From contig NZ_SGWV01000014.1 of NCBI RefSeq assembly GCF_004216565.1, positions 1-64,000 of the forward strand: a DNA stretch of 64,000 bases, in the 5' to 3' direction. The notes under the pieces are model-generated. The model ran no database searches, was not told the DNA's origin, and saw nothing but the letters and a program-made list of their open reading frames with translations. This DNA is from Sphaerotilus mobilis (GTDB taxonomy: Bacteria; Pseudomonadota; Gammaproteobacteria; Burkholderiales; Burkholderiaceae_C). Within the stretch, counting starts at the first letter, position 1, and each line of letters starts with the position of its first letter. Positions 54,250-62,936 of the stretch are shown here, piece after piece. The position numbers were made by a program, and so were the translations under genes.

Positions 54250-54978
54250 ATGTCCGTCATCCCCATCTACCGCCAGGATCACCGCCATCCGCAAGCCCAG
54301 GCCTGTGCCAGCTGCGAGGTGCGCAGCGAGGCGCTGTTCGGGGCGCTGGACGAGGCCGGGCTGGACGGCATCCACATGCACATCGCCAGCCTGGACTTGG
54401 CGGCCGACCAGGTGCTCTACGGACGCGGCGTGCCGGGGCAGGCGGTCTACACCATCCGGGCCGGACTGGTGCGCTTCGAGCGTCACACCGAACGGGGCGA
54501 TCGCCGCATCGTGCGGCTGGCCGGCCGGGGTGACCTGATCGGGCAGGAGGCGCTGCTGCAGCGGCCCTATGCCGACGAGGCCATCGCCTGTACCCCCGTG
54601 CAGCTCTGCCGCATCCCGCACACCCTGATCGAGGACCTGGCGCGCGGACCGGGCACGCTGCCGCGCGAGCTGATGCTGCGCTGGCAGGCCGCGCTGGACG
54701 CGGCCGAGACGTGGGTCACCGAACTGTCGACCGGCCCGGCCCGGCGGCGCCTGCTGCGCCTGTTGCTGCGGCTGGCCGACAACGCCGACGCACAGGGCGT
54801 GATCTGGCTGCCGCGCCGCGAGGAGATCGGCGCGATGCTGGACATGACCTTCGAGACCGCCAGCCGGCTGGTCAGCGCGATGCGGCGCGAGGGCGTGCTC
54901 GAACTGGGGCCGGCCCGCAGCGCTAGGCTCGATCCGGCGGCCTTGCAGCGCGCGCTGCGCGCCGAGGACGTGGCCTGA
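54250..54978 (+). CDS. Crp/Fnr-family regulator with FNR-like recognition helix
   Basis: A 242-residue regulator, different from the trio at 45-50 kb. The helix-turn-helix REEIGAMLDMTFETASRLVSAMRREGVL has the Glu-x2-Ser-Arg pattern of FNR proteins, so it may recognise TTGAT-like half-sites. The N-terminus has CASC (Cys-x2-Cys), and there are two more Cys in the sensor domain (IACTPVQLC), but the third N-terminal cysteine of FNR is missing. It may sense redox or nitric oxide rather than carry a standard [4Fe-4S] cluster. Its stop codon lies within a 9-bp tandem repeat. Confidence 0.87.
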   Translation: MSVIPIYRQDHRHPQAQACASCEVRSEALFGALDEAGLDGIHMHIASLDLAADQVLYGRGVPGQAVYTIRAGLVRFERHTERGDRRIVRLAGRGDLIGQEALLQRPYADEAIACTPVQLCRIPHTLIEDLARGPGTLPRELMLRWQAALDAAETWVTELSTGPARRRLLRLLLRLADNADAQGVIWLPRREEIGAMLDMTFETASRLVSAMRREGVLELGPARSARLDPAALQRALRAEDVA

Positions 54979-55001
54979 ACGTCCTGAACGTCTTGAACGT
55001 C
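54975..55001 (+). repeat. Three 9-bp tandem repeats at the end of a Crp/Fnr gene
   Basis: CTGAACGTC, CTGAACGTC and TTGAACGTC in a row, the first overlapping the TGA stop (54976-54978). They lie in the 60-bp spacer before the YhaO-like gene. Confidence 0.9.
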
Positions 55002-55038
55002 CTGCCCGGCTCGATCCCTCCGACCCCCCCCTGCGCCG

Positions 55039-56166
55039 ATGCCCTGTTTTCTTCACACCGCCGATTGGCAGATCGGCCGGCTCTACGCCAGCCTGCCCCC
55101 CGAGAACGCCGTGCCGCTGGCCGATGCGCGTATCGCCTGCGTCGAACGGCTGGCCGCGCTGGCCGCCGAGCAGGCGGTCGATGCGGTGCTGGTCGCCGGT
55201 GATGTGTTTGACGCCCAGAACGTCTCCGATCGCACCGTGCGCCGGCTCTTCAACGCCATGGCGCGCTGGACGGGGCCGTGGGTGCTGATCCCCGGCAACC
55301 ACGATGCCGCGCTGGCCGAGAGCGTCTGGACCCGCGCCCGGCGGCTTGGCGTCGTGCCCGACCATGTCCACCTCTGCCTGACGCCCGAGCCGCTGCTGCT
55401 GCCCGACATCGGCCTGGCGCTCTTGCCCGCGCCGCTGACGCAGCGCCACACCCACAGCGACCTGACGGCCTGGTTCGATGCGGCCGAAACCCCCGCCGGC
55501 CTGCTGCGCATCGGCCTGGCCCACGGCAGCGTGCAGGGCTTGCTGGCCGAGGAGATCGACTCGGCCAACCCGATCGCGCCGGACCGTGCCGAGCGTGCCC
55601 GGCTGGACTACCTCGCGCTGGGCGACTGGCATGGCTGCAAGCGCATCGACGCGCGCACCTGGTATGCGGGCACGCCCGAGCCCGATCGCCACAAGGACAA
55701 CGGCTCGGGCCAGGCGCTGCGGGTCGACATCGCCGCGCCGGGCGCCGAACCGCAGGTGCGGGCGCTGGCCACGGGCCGCCACCGCTGGCGTGCGATCGAG
55801 GCGACGCTGGCGGTGCCCAGCGACCTGGACGGCCTGCTGGCGCAGCTCGATGCGCTAGCCGCCGACGATGTCGTCGACCTGCGCGTGAGCGGCGCACTGG
55901 ACCTCGCCGCCCATGGCCGTCTGCGCGAGGCGCTGGCACGGGCCGAGGCCTGTTGCCGTCATCTGGGCCTGGACCTCGCCGCGCTGCGCCTGAGCCCGAC
56001 CGACGAGGACATCGCCGCGCTGAAGGCCGACGGCTACCTGGGCGAGCTGATCGTGGCGCTGCGCGAGCGCCAGTCGCGCGAGGACGACCCGGCCGCTGCC
56101 CGCATCGCCGCCGATGCGCTGGCGCTCTTGAGCGCCGAGCTGCAGGACCTGGGGTCCGCGTCATGA
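55039..56166 (+). CDS. DNA repair metallophosphoesterase (YhaO/SbcD-like)
   Basis: A 375-residue nuclease subunit. The phosphoesterase motifs are HTADWQIG (D-x2-x, with His), VLVAGDVFDAQN (GD), PGNHDAAL (GNHD), LAHGSV and LGDWHGCKRI (GDxHG). A capping domain follows. It overlaps the next gene by 4 bp (ATGA) and forms with it an SbcCD/YhaNO-type nuclease-ATPase pair acting on DNA ends or hairpins. Confidence 0.92.
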   Translation: MPCFLHTADWQIGRLYASLPPENAVPLADARIACVERLAALAAEQAVDAVLVAGDVFDAQNVSDRTVRRLFNAMARWTGPWVLIPGNHDAALAESVWTRARRLGVVPDHVHLCLTPEPLLLPDIGLALLPAPLTQRHTHSDLTAWFDAAETPAGLLRIGLAHGSVQGLLAEEIDSANPIAPDRAERARLDYLALGDWHGCKRIDARTWYAGTPEPDRHKDNGSGQALRVDIAAPGAEPQVRALATGRHRWRAIEATLAVPSDLDGLLAQLDALAADDVVDLRVSGALDLAAHGRLREALARAEACCRHLGLDLAALRLSPTDEDIAALKADGYLGELIVALRERQSREDDPAAARIAADALALLSAELQDLGSAS

Positions 56167-58859
56167 CCTTGCTGCTCACACGCCTGAAGGTCGAACAGGT
56201 CCGCAAGTTCCGCCAGCCCTTCGAGCTGACCGGCCTGCAGCCCGGCCTGAACCTGTTCAGCGGCGACAACGAGGCCGGCAAGAGCACGCTGGTGCGGGCC
56301 ATCCGCGCGGCCTTCTTCGAGCGTCACGGCACCAACGTCGTCGAGGACCTGCGCCCCTGGGGCGATGCCGGCGCGACGCCGCAGGTCGAGATCGACTTCC
56401 GGCTCGATGGCGAGGACGGCCAGCTGTTCAAGCGCTTCCTGGGCAAGAAGCGCTGCCAGTTGCGCCTGGGCAGCCGCACGCTCGAAGGCACCGAGGCCGA
56501 GGACCTGCTCGCCGAGCGTCTGGGCTATGCCTATGCCGCCAAGGGCGCCAGCAAGACCGAACACTGGGGCATCCCCGGCCTGCTGTGGATCGAACAGGGC
56601 AGCGGCCAGGACATCCACGACGCCGCCGGCCATGCCCGCGAGCACCTGCACGGCGCCTTGCAGCGCGGCGGGGGCGGGCAGGGCGCCGATGCCGTTGGCG
56701 CGCTCGCGGCGAGTGCCGGCGACGGCCTTCTGGCGCGCCTGCTGGAGCGTCGCGGCGAGCTGCTGACGGGCACCGGCAAGCCGCGCGCGGCGCTGGCCGA
56801 GGCGATCGAGCGCGTGGTGTCGCTCGACGAGCAGCGCCGCGAACTCGACCAGCGCATCGACACCTACCGCCGCCAGGTCGACCTGCTCGATGCGCTGCGC
56901 CGCGCCCACGCGGCCGACGAGCGCGAGCGGCCTTGGCAGGCGCTGGAGCGCGATCTCGTGCAAGCACGCGGGAAGCTCGCCGCGCTGCAGGACAGCCAGC
57001 GCCAGCTGACCCAGGACCAGCAGCGCCATGCCGGCCTGCAGGCCCAGGTCGGCCTGCTGCAGCAGCAGATCCAGGCGGCGCAGCAGCAGGCCGATGGCTT
57101 GCAGCGCCGCGAGGTCGAACAGGCCCGCACCCAGTCGGCACGAGAGACTGCCGATGCCGCTGCGCAGCAGGCCCGCGAGCGACTGGAAGCGGCCCAGGCC
57201 CTCGCCGCCCAGGCGGCGGCCCTGAGCGCTCGCTGGCGTGCCCAGGCCAGCCGCGCCGAGCAGCTGCGCCAGCAACGCGAGCTGCAGGCCGCGCAGTCGA
57301 CCCGGCAGGTCGCCCTGACCCAGGCCGAGGCAGCGGCCGCGACCCTGGCCAGGTTGCGGGCCCAGGCCGGTGCGCGGGCGCTGTCGGACGAGGTGGTGAA
57401 GACCTTGCGCCAGCTCGATGCCCGACGGCGCGAGCTGGCGACCCGCCGTGACGCCGCCGCGACCCGGCTGGCGCTGGACCTGCTGCCGGGCGTCACGCTG
57501 ACCTTGCAAGCCGATGGCGTCGCCGACCAGGCCCTGAGCGGCACCAGCCGCCAGGTGCTGGTCCGGCCGACGACGCTGGACATCCCCGGCTTCGGCCGCC
57601 TGACCATCAGCCCGGGCGGGCAGGACCTCGATGAGCTGGCCCGCCAGCTGGCCGACACCGACGGCCGCTGGCAGGCGGCGCTGGCCCAGGCGGGCGTGGC
57701 CGACCTGTCCGGCGCTGAACAGCGGCTGGCCCAGCATGCCGACCTGCTGCGCCAGATCGGTCTGGCCGAACAGGCGCTGGCGCTGCAGGCGCCGCAGGGC
57801 ATCGACGCGCTGCGGCAGGCGCAGGCCGAAGGGGCGGCGCGGCTGGCGCAGGTCGAGGCCGCGCGGGCCCTGATCGGCGACATGGCCGAGCCGGACCCCA
57901 GCGTCGACCCGATCGTGGCGCTGGCCCAGGCCGAGTCCGACCAGAAAGCCGCCGACGCCGCCGTGCAGCGGGCCCAGCAGGCCAGCACCACGGCCGGTCA
58001 GCAACTGGCCGCAGCCACCACCGCCGAGGTCCAGGCCCGCCACGAACGGGACGCGCTGGCGGCATTGCTGGCCGACCCGGAGCGCCAGGCGCAGGCGGCG
58101 AAGGCGGCGCATCAGCTGCTGGAGGCCAGCGCCGAACGCGATGCGCTGGCCTTGCGCATCGAGCAGACCGCGCAGGCGCTGGCGCAGGCCCGTCCGGCCA
58201 TCGTCGAACAGGACGTGCAGCGTCTGGGCGCCAGCGTCACCCAGCAGACCCGCGCCCACCAGCAGCGCCGCGAGCAGATCCTGGTGCTGGAGACCCAGCT
58301 GGCCGAGGCCGGCGCGCAAGGGCTGGACGAACAACTCGCACACGTCGACGGCGAACAGGTCCGGGCGATCGCCCGGCGCGACCAGCTGCAGCGTCGGGCC
58401 GACGCGCTGGCGCTGCTCTGCCGCGAGCTGGCCGAACGCCGCGCGGCCACGCTGGCGCAGCTGCAAGGTCCGCTGACACGGCATCTGCAGCACCACCTTG
58501 CGCTGCTGTTCCCGCAGGCCACGCTGAGCGTGGACGCCCGCCTCGCGCCGGGCGAGCTGACACGGGCGGATGCCCACGGCCGAACGGAGACCGGCGCCAT
58601 CGACGCGCTGAGCTTCGGCGCGCGCGAGCAGCTGGGCCTGATCGCCCGCTGCGCCTATGCCGACCTGCTGCTCGAAGCCGGCCGGCCGACCCTGCTGATC
58701 CTCGACGACGCGCTGGTGCACAGCGACGCGCAACGGCTGGCGCAGATGAAGCGTGTGCTCTACGACGTGGCGCAGCGCCACCAGGTCCTGCTCTTCACCT
58801 GCCACCCCGAAGACTGGCGCGATCTCGGGGTGCAGGCCCGGCCGATCCACCCCGCCTGA
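56163..58859 (+). CDS. SMC-like ATPase (YhaN/SbcC-like)
   Basis: An 898-residue ATPase partner of the preceding nuclease. The Walker A loop GDNEAGKST is near residue 38 and the C-terminal SFGAREQLGLIARCAYADLL (signature) plus LLILDDALVHSD (Walker B) complete the head. Between them lies a long Gln/Ala-rich coiled coil (repeated QAQ, LQAQ and RLEAAQ). No CxxC zinc hook was found at the apex, unlike SbcC/Rad50, which supports the YhaN type. The downstream 237-bp spacer is AT-rich and ends the operon. Confidence 0.9.
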   Translation: MTLLLTRLKVEQVRKFRQPFELTGLQPGLNLFSGDNEAGKSTLVRAIRAAFFERHGTNVVEDLRPWGDAGATPQVEIDFRLDGEDGQLFKRFLGKKRCQLRLGSRTLEGTEAEDLLAERLGYAYAAKGASKTEHWGIPGLLWIEQGSGQDIHDAAGHAREHLHGALQRGGGGQGADAVGALAASAGDGLLARLLERRGELLTGTGKPRAALAEAIERVVSLDEQRRELDQRIDTYRRQVDLLDALRRAHAADERERPWQALERDLVQARGKLAALQDSQRQLTQDQQRHAGLQAQVGLLQQQIQAAQQQADGLQRREVEQARTQSARETADAAAQQARERLEAAQALAAQAAALSARWRAQASRAEQLRQQRELQAAQSTRQVALTQAEAAAATLARLRAQAGARALSDEVVKTLRQLDARRRELATRRDAAATRLALDLLPGVTLTLQADGVADQALSGTSRQVLVRPTTLDIPGFGRLTISPGGQDLDELARQLADTDGRWQAALAQAGVADLSGAEQRLAQHADLLRQIGLAEQALALQAPQGIDALRQAQAEGAARLAQVEAARALIGDMAEPDPSVDPIVALAQAESDQKAADAAVQRAQQASTTAGQQLAAATTAEVQARHERDALAALLADPERQAQAAKAAHQLLEASAERDALALRIEQTAQALAQARPAIVEQDVQRLGASVTQQTRAHQQRREQILVLETQLAEAGAQGLDEQLAHVDGEQVRAIARRDQLQRRADALALLCRELAERRAATLAQLQGPLTRHLQHHLALLFPQATLSVDARLAPGELTRADAHGRTETGAIDALSFGAREQLGLIARCAYADLLLEAGRPTLLILDDALVHSDAQRLAQMKRVLYDVAQRHQVLLFTCHPEDWRDLGVQARPIHPA

Positions 58860-59055
58860 ACCCGCGCTGCGCCGGTTTCAGGCCGGCAACGGCAGGGCGG
58901 ATCGGCGATTTGCCCTGAAATGAAAACGGTTGCACTGGAGATTAATTTTTGTCAATTCCGGCGCGTGATTTGATCAATATCGGGAAATCCGGTTTCACTT
59001 CAGCGTTTTCTCACCTCGATATCAGGATTTACTGAGGGGGCTCTGGCAAGCTATC

Positions 59056-59077
59056 GTGTTGGACTTGAGTCCAACAC
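59056..59077 (+). promoter_or_regulatory. 22-bp palindrome before the TTG-start diguanylate cyclase
   Basis: GTGTTGGACT and AGTCCAACAC are perfect 10-bp arms around TG. It lies 8 nt upstream of the AGGAG ribosome site and 19 nt before the TTG start, so it could be an operator or an RNA hairpin that affects translation. Confidence 0.6.
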
Positions 59078-59096
59078 TGTCGAGCAGGAGCCGGAA

Positions 59097-60212
59097 TTGT
59101 CCAAGCTGGAGCGCGCACTGTTTGGTGCGGCCCGATTTCAGGAGAGCGAAGAGTATCGGGAGTTCCAGTATCGGTTCCTGATCTTGGTGATGCTCGCCAG
59201 CCTGTTCTTCGCCAGCCTGTTCATGCTCTCGGCCCTGTCCGGGATGCATCCACTGCCGACCGGTCATGTCTGGGTGCTGGGTGGCTTCCTGGTCAGCACC
59301 GGCGGCTTGCTGCTGGTGCTGCGGGGGCGCAGTCGGCTGTATGCCGAGGTCACCATCGCGTTTTTCACCGCGTCGATCGCGATGTTCACGTCGGCGCTCC
59401 TGCAGGTCCCCGAGAACGAGTTGCGGGTGCTCTGGTTCTATACCTCGATTCCCAGCGCCTATATCTTGATGGGGACCCGTTTCGGGCTGCTGGCGACCGC
59501 CAGCCTGGTGGTCGGATTTGCCGTGATCAACCCGTGGCTGGCGGTTCCGTATTCACGCCATGCGGTGGTCTCGGGCCTCGTCGTGATGGTCTTCCTGGGC
59601 TTCTTCTTCCATGTCCACGTCGACCGCTCGCTGGCCTATTTCCAGCGCATGCGCGATTCGAACGAACGCCTGCGCGAGCTGAGCCAGCATGACGTGCTGA
59701 CCGGCGTGCTGAACGCGCGGGCCTACTACGAGCAGGCCGACCGCCTGATCCTGGCCTCGCGCCGGGTTGGCCAGCCGTGTTCGGTGCTGTTCATCGACCT
59801 CGACCACTTCAAGTGGATCAACGACAGCCACGGCCACGCCACCGGCGACGTGGTGCTGCGCTCGGTGGCCGAACGCATGCTGGCAACCATGCGCCGCAGT
59901 GACCTGATCGGCCGCATCGGCGGCGAGGAGTTCTCGGTCCTCATGCCCCACACCGATGTGGCGCAGGCGCTGGTCCTGGCCGAGAAGCTGCGCGCCGCCG
60001 TCGAGGCGCTGATGCCGACGGTTTCCGGCCGCCCGCTGCGCATCACCACCAGCATCGGCGTGGCCAGCAGCCACGAGGGCGACGCCGGCATCTTCGACGT
60101 CCAGCAACGCGCCGACCGGGCGATGTACCAGGCCAAGGCGCAGGGCCGCAACCGCGTCACCGTCTTCGACGCCCTCCAGGTCTGGGCCCAGGCACCCGCG
60201 CCGTCGGCCTGA
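59097..60212 (+). CDS. Membrane-bound diguanylate cyclase
   Basis: A 371-residue protein with about six membrane helices in the first 180 residues (FLILVMLASLFFASLFMLSAL, ... VVSGLVVMVFLGFFFHVHV), a short linker helix, and a GGDEF domain: HDVLTGVLNARAYYEQ, LFIDLDHFKWINDSHGHATGD and an intact GGEEF signature. The inhibitory I-site RRSD (RxxD) lies five residues upstream, so product inhibition is likely. The start is TTG at 59097 behind AGGAG. It is monocistronic with an AT-rich upstream region. Confidence 0.93.
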   Translation: MSKLERALFGAARFQESEEYREFQYRFLILVMLASLFFASLFMLSALSGMHPLPTGHVWVLGGFLVSTGGLLLVLRGRSRLYAEVTIAFFTASIAMFTSALLQVPENELRVLWFYTSIPSAYILMGTRFGLLATASLVVGFAVINPWLAVPYSRHAVVSGLVVMVFLGFFFHVHVDRSLAYFQRMRDSNERLRELSQHDVLTGVLNARAYYEQADRLILASRRVGQPCSVLFIDLDHFKWINDSHGHATGDVVLRSVAERMLATMRRSDLIGRIGGEEFSVLMPHTDVAQALVLAEKLRAAVEALMPTVSGRPLRITTSIGVASSHEGDAGIFDVQQRADRAMYQAKAQGRNRVTVFDALQVWAQAPAPSA

Positions 60213-60249
60213 GCGCCGCCCGCATCCGGGACGGCGGTCTCATCACCGA

Positions 60250-61482
60250 TCAATACCGCCCATCTTCATCGGCCCGATCCGCATGGGCCAGCAAGGTCGC
60301 GACGCTGGCGAGGCCGGCGGTGCTGCGGTTCCACCATTGCGAGAAGGACTCGCAGCAGGGGTCGACCGGCGGGAAGAGGGCGGGCGCCGGGCGGCCGGTG
60401 GCCCAGTTGGACAGCCAGGGTTCGAGGTGCGGTTCGGCGATGCAGCGCACCCGCTTGGCGGCCGACAGGGCCTTGCCGATGGCGGCGGCGTCGCCGTGCC
60501 AGCGCAGCGGGGTGAGCGCGGCCATGCGGGTGGCGACGAAGTCCCAGCGGCGGGCGTTCCAGGGGCGCCGGCGGTGGAAGTCGGCCAGCCAGAGGCCGAT
60601 CACGATGGTCTGCGGCGGCAGGTCGTCGGGCAGTTCGCCCAGGCTCCAGGGGTGCACCAGCCAGACCTCGCGGCCGCGCACATCGGCCGCCGCCGGGGCC
60701 TTGCAGACATGGTCGGCCGGCGGCGTGGCCGACAGCGTTGGCTCGATCACGCCGGGGCGATCGGCCTCGGGCGGGTCGACCGGCTCGGGGTTTTTCGCCA
60801 GCGCCTCCAGGGCCTCGTAGCCGGCGTCGATCACGCTGCCGGGGCTGTGCCAGTCGGGCGGGGCGTGGCGCGCGACGTTCTCGGCATTGAACAGGTAAGG
60901 CTTCTGGCTGCCGGTGCCGGCCACCCATTGCCAGCTCAGGTGGTTGCTGGCCAGGTCACCGTCCAGCAGGTGACCGTAGAGCCAGTCGGCGGCCACGCAC
61001 CAGTGGATCTTGCGCACATGCACCGCATAACTCGCCAGCCACATGCGGGCGTGGTTGTGCAGCGTGCCGCTGGCGTAGAGCGTGTGCACGGCCTGGTCGA
61101 TCGCCGCAACGCCGGTGCGGCCCTCGCGCAGGTCGGCCGGGACCTCGCGCCGGTAGGCCGACTCGGGCAGCGGCCCCTCATGCAGCGACGCGAAGATGGC
61201 GTCGCCCCGGTGGGCCCAGACATGGTGGAAGTAGGCCCGCCAGCCCAGCTCGAAAACGAACTTGTCGCCGACCTTCATCGGGTGCCGGGCGGCGGCCCCG
61301 CGCAGCACCTCGGCGAGGCTGACGAGGCCGTGGGTCAGGTAGGGCGACAGGCCGGTGACGGCGCCGTCGAGGTGGTTGCGGCTGCGGGCGTATTCGGACG
61401 GCCGGATGGCGACGATGCGGCGGTGCGCGGCGTCGCGGGTGGGCACCAGCGGTGGCAGGGCGAGGGGCGTGCGGTTGGTCAT
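60250..61482 (-). CDS. Photolyase/cryptochrome-like FAD protein, apparently permuted
   Basis: A 410-residue protein related to DNA photolyases. The FAD-binding helical domain is at the N-terminus: SRNHLDGAVTGLSPYLTHGLVS, FVFELGWRAYFHHVW, NHARMWLASYAVHVRKIHW and DGDLASNHLSWQWVAGTGSQKPY, including the usual Trp-rich electron path. The last ~140 residues (VWLVHPWSLGELP, IVIGLWLADFHRRRPWNARRWDFVATRM and ESFSQWW) look like the Rossmann-like domain that normally comes first. Repair activity or signalling cannot be decided from sequence. Confidence 0.8.
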   Translation of the reverse strand: MTNRTPLALPPLVPTRDAAHRRIVAIRPSEYARSRNHLDGAVTGLSPYLTHGLVSLAEVLRGAAARHPMKVGDKFVFELGWRAYFHHVWAHRGDAIFASLHEGPLPESAYRREVPADLREGRTGVAAIDQAVHTLYASGTLHNHARMWLASYAVHVRKIHWCVAADWLYGHLLDGDLASNHLSWQWVAGTGSQKPYLFNAENVARHAPPDWHSPGSVIDAGYEALEALAKNPEPVDPPEADRPGVIEPTLSATPPADHVCKAPAAADVRGREVWLVHPWSLGELPDDLPPQTIVIGLWLADFHRRRPWNARRWDFVATRMAALTPLRWHGDAAAIGKALSAAKRVRCIAEPHLEPWLSNWATGRPAPALFPPVDPCCESFSQWWNRSTAGLASVATLLAHADRADEDGRY

Positions 61483-61541
61483 GCGCTCAGGATAAGGGCC
61501 CCGCCCGGCGAGGCTGGCGCGCGGCGGGCATGCTTGCGGCC

Positions 61542-62633
61542 ATGGACACCCTCACCCACGCCATCTCCGGCGCGCTGCTGGCGCGCCTGTTGCACGCCAG
61601 GACGCCCACCAGCGGCGCCCAGGTCACTGCCTCGAACGCCAGCCCACCGCTGTGGACCCAGGTGCTGACCGGCACCGTCGCCGCCGCTTTCCCGGACATC
61701 GACAGCTTCACCCAGTTCGGCGGCGATGTGCTCTACCTGACCCAGCACCGCGGCTACACCCACGCGCTGGCGCTGGTGCCGCTGTGGGGCTGGCTGGTCG
61801 CCTGGCTGATCGCCGTCGGCCTGAGGGGCCGGGCGAGCTGGCGTTCGCTCTACCTGAGCGCCTGCGGCGGCATCGCGCTGCACATCGCTGGCGACTGGAT
61901 CACGCCCTTTGGCACGCTGCTGGGCCTGCCCTTCACCGACACCCGCTACGGCCTGGGCGTGATGTTCATCATCGACCTGAGCTTCACCGGCCTCTTGCTG
62001 GCCGGCTGCGCGCTGGCGGCCATATGGCCTACCCGGCGCTGGCCGGCCGCGCTGGGCCTGCTGGCGACCTGCGGCTGGGTCGTGCTGGCCTGGGTCGGTC
62101 AACAGGAGGCATTGGCGATCGGCCAGCAGCGCGCCGCCGCGCTGGGCTGGCGCGATGCCCAGGTGGTCGCCATGCCCCGGCCGGCCTCGCCCTTCAACTG
62201 GACGGTGGCCGTGTCCGATGGCAGCCGCTACGAGCTGGCCGACCTCAACACCCGGCGACGCGAGCCGCTGCAGGCCGGCCCCGACGCCCACTTCATCACC
62301 CGGTTCTCCGCGCCCTACCTGCCGGCCGGGCAGGCGACCTGGCGCCAGGCCAGCCGCTGGGGCGATCCGGGCGCAGCCAACGCCGCCGAGGTGGCCGCGA
62401 TCGCGCGTGCCGCCTGGGAGCACCCGTCGTTCGCCTTCTACCGCTGGTTCGCCGAGGTGCCTCACCTGGTCGACGCCGGTGTGCGGGCCGACGGCCGCTG
62501 CGCCACCTTTGGCGACCTGCGCTTTGGCTTTCCGGGCCGCGAGGAGGCCCCGTTCCGCTACGAGATCTGCCTGCGCGAGGACGGATCGGCCAGTCGCTAC
62601 AAGCGCGACGGCGCGTCGCGCACCCCGATCTGA
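61542..62633 (+). CDS. Membrane-bound metal-dependent hydrolase (YdjM/LexA-binding type)
   Basis: A 363-residue integral membrane protein. The N-terminus is typical: MDTLTHAISGALLARLL, then FPDIDSFTQFGGDVLYLTQHRGYTHALALVPLWGW and GIALHIAGDWITPFGTLLGLPFTDTRYGLG, in which the conserved His/Asp residues are thought to bind metal. About five helices precede a soluble C-terminal domain of about 170 residues. Starts at 61530 or 61542 are possible. It is divergent from the photolyase-like gene with a 59-bp gap. Confidence 0.9.
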   Translation: MDTLTHAISGALLARLLHARTPTSGAQVTASNASPPLWTQVLTGTVAAAFPDIDSFTQFGGDVLYLTQHRGYTHALALVPLWGWLVAWLIAVGLRGRASWRSLYLSACGGIALHIAGDWITPFGTLLGLPFTDTRYGLGVMFIIDLSFTGLLLAGCALAAIWPTRRWPAALGLLATCGWVVLAWVGQQEALAIGQQRAAALGWRDAQVVAMPRPASPFNWTVAVSDGSRYELADLNTRRREPLQAGPDAHFITRFSAPYLPAGQATWRQASRWGDPGAANAAEVAAIARAAWEHPSFAFYRWFAEVPHLVDAGVRADGRCATFGDLRFGFPGREEAPFRYEICLREDGSASRYKRDGASRTPI

Positions 62634-62936
62634 AAGAGCCCGCACCCGTGTTCCGGGGGGCTGGCTCAGGCACCGAGCCCGCGCGTGTGCCTTGGCCGTG
62701 GAGTTTTGACGGGCTGGGGCGGCTAGCTGATCGCCCCAGCAGTTCAGGGAGGGGTTATCCCGGTTCCCGCCGGTAATATCCGGTCGCCTGGGTTCTTAAC
62801 CGGATGTTCATGCAGACCCGGTCGACACAGGCAAGCACGCACGGCAGAGTCCGCTCGACCCGGCCGTCCATCATTGATCGAACCCGTGCGCCGGCCTTCC
62901 GTGGCCGCCATGCGGGTCCGGGGAGTCCGCTTCAAC
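62634..62936. other. 303-bp region upstream of epsD
   Basis: No gene is seen. It holds a TAATAT (62774-62779, weakly -10-like), a small inverted repeat GGTT-CTT-AACC (62791-62801), and CCGG pairs around the TAATAT. No sigma-54 or sigma-70 consensus was convincing. It presumably contains the promoter of the exopolysaccharide operon. Confidence 0.5.

Noticed and set aside
56034-58850. A 938-codon minus-strand frame opposite the YhaN-like gene, Leu-rich
   Set aside because: The Leu/Gln-rich content is simply the antisense of the Gln/Ala/Leu-rich coiled coil.
58969-58980. TTGATCAA motif upstream of the second diguanylate cyclase as an FNR site
   Set aside because: The half-sites are adjacent without the 4-base spacer required, so it is not an FNR box.
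62640-62700. A sigma-54 promoter before epsD (GGCACC-like sequence)
   Set aside because: The -12 TTGC element is missing at the correct spacing.
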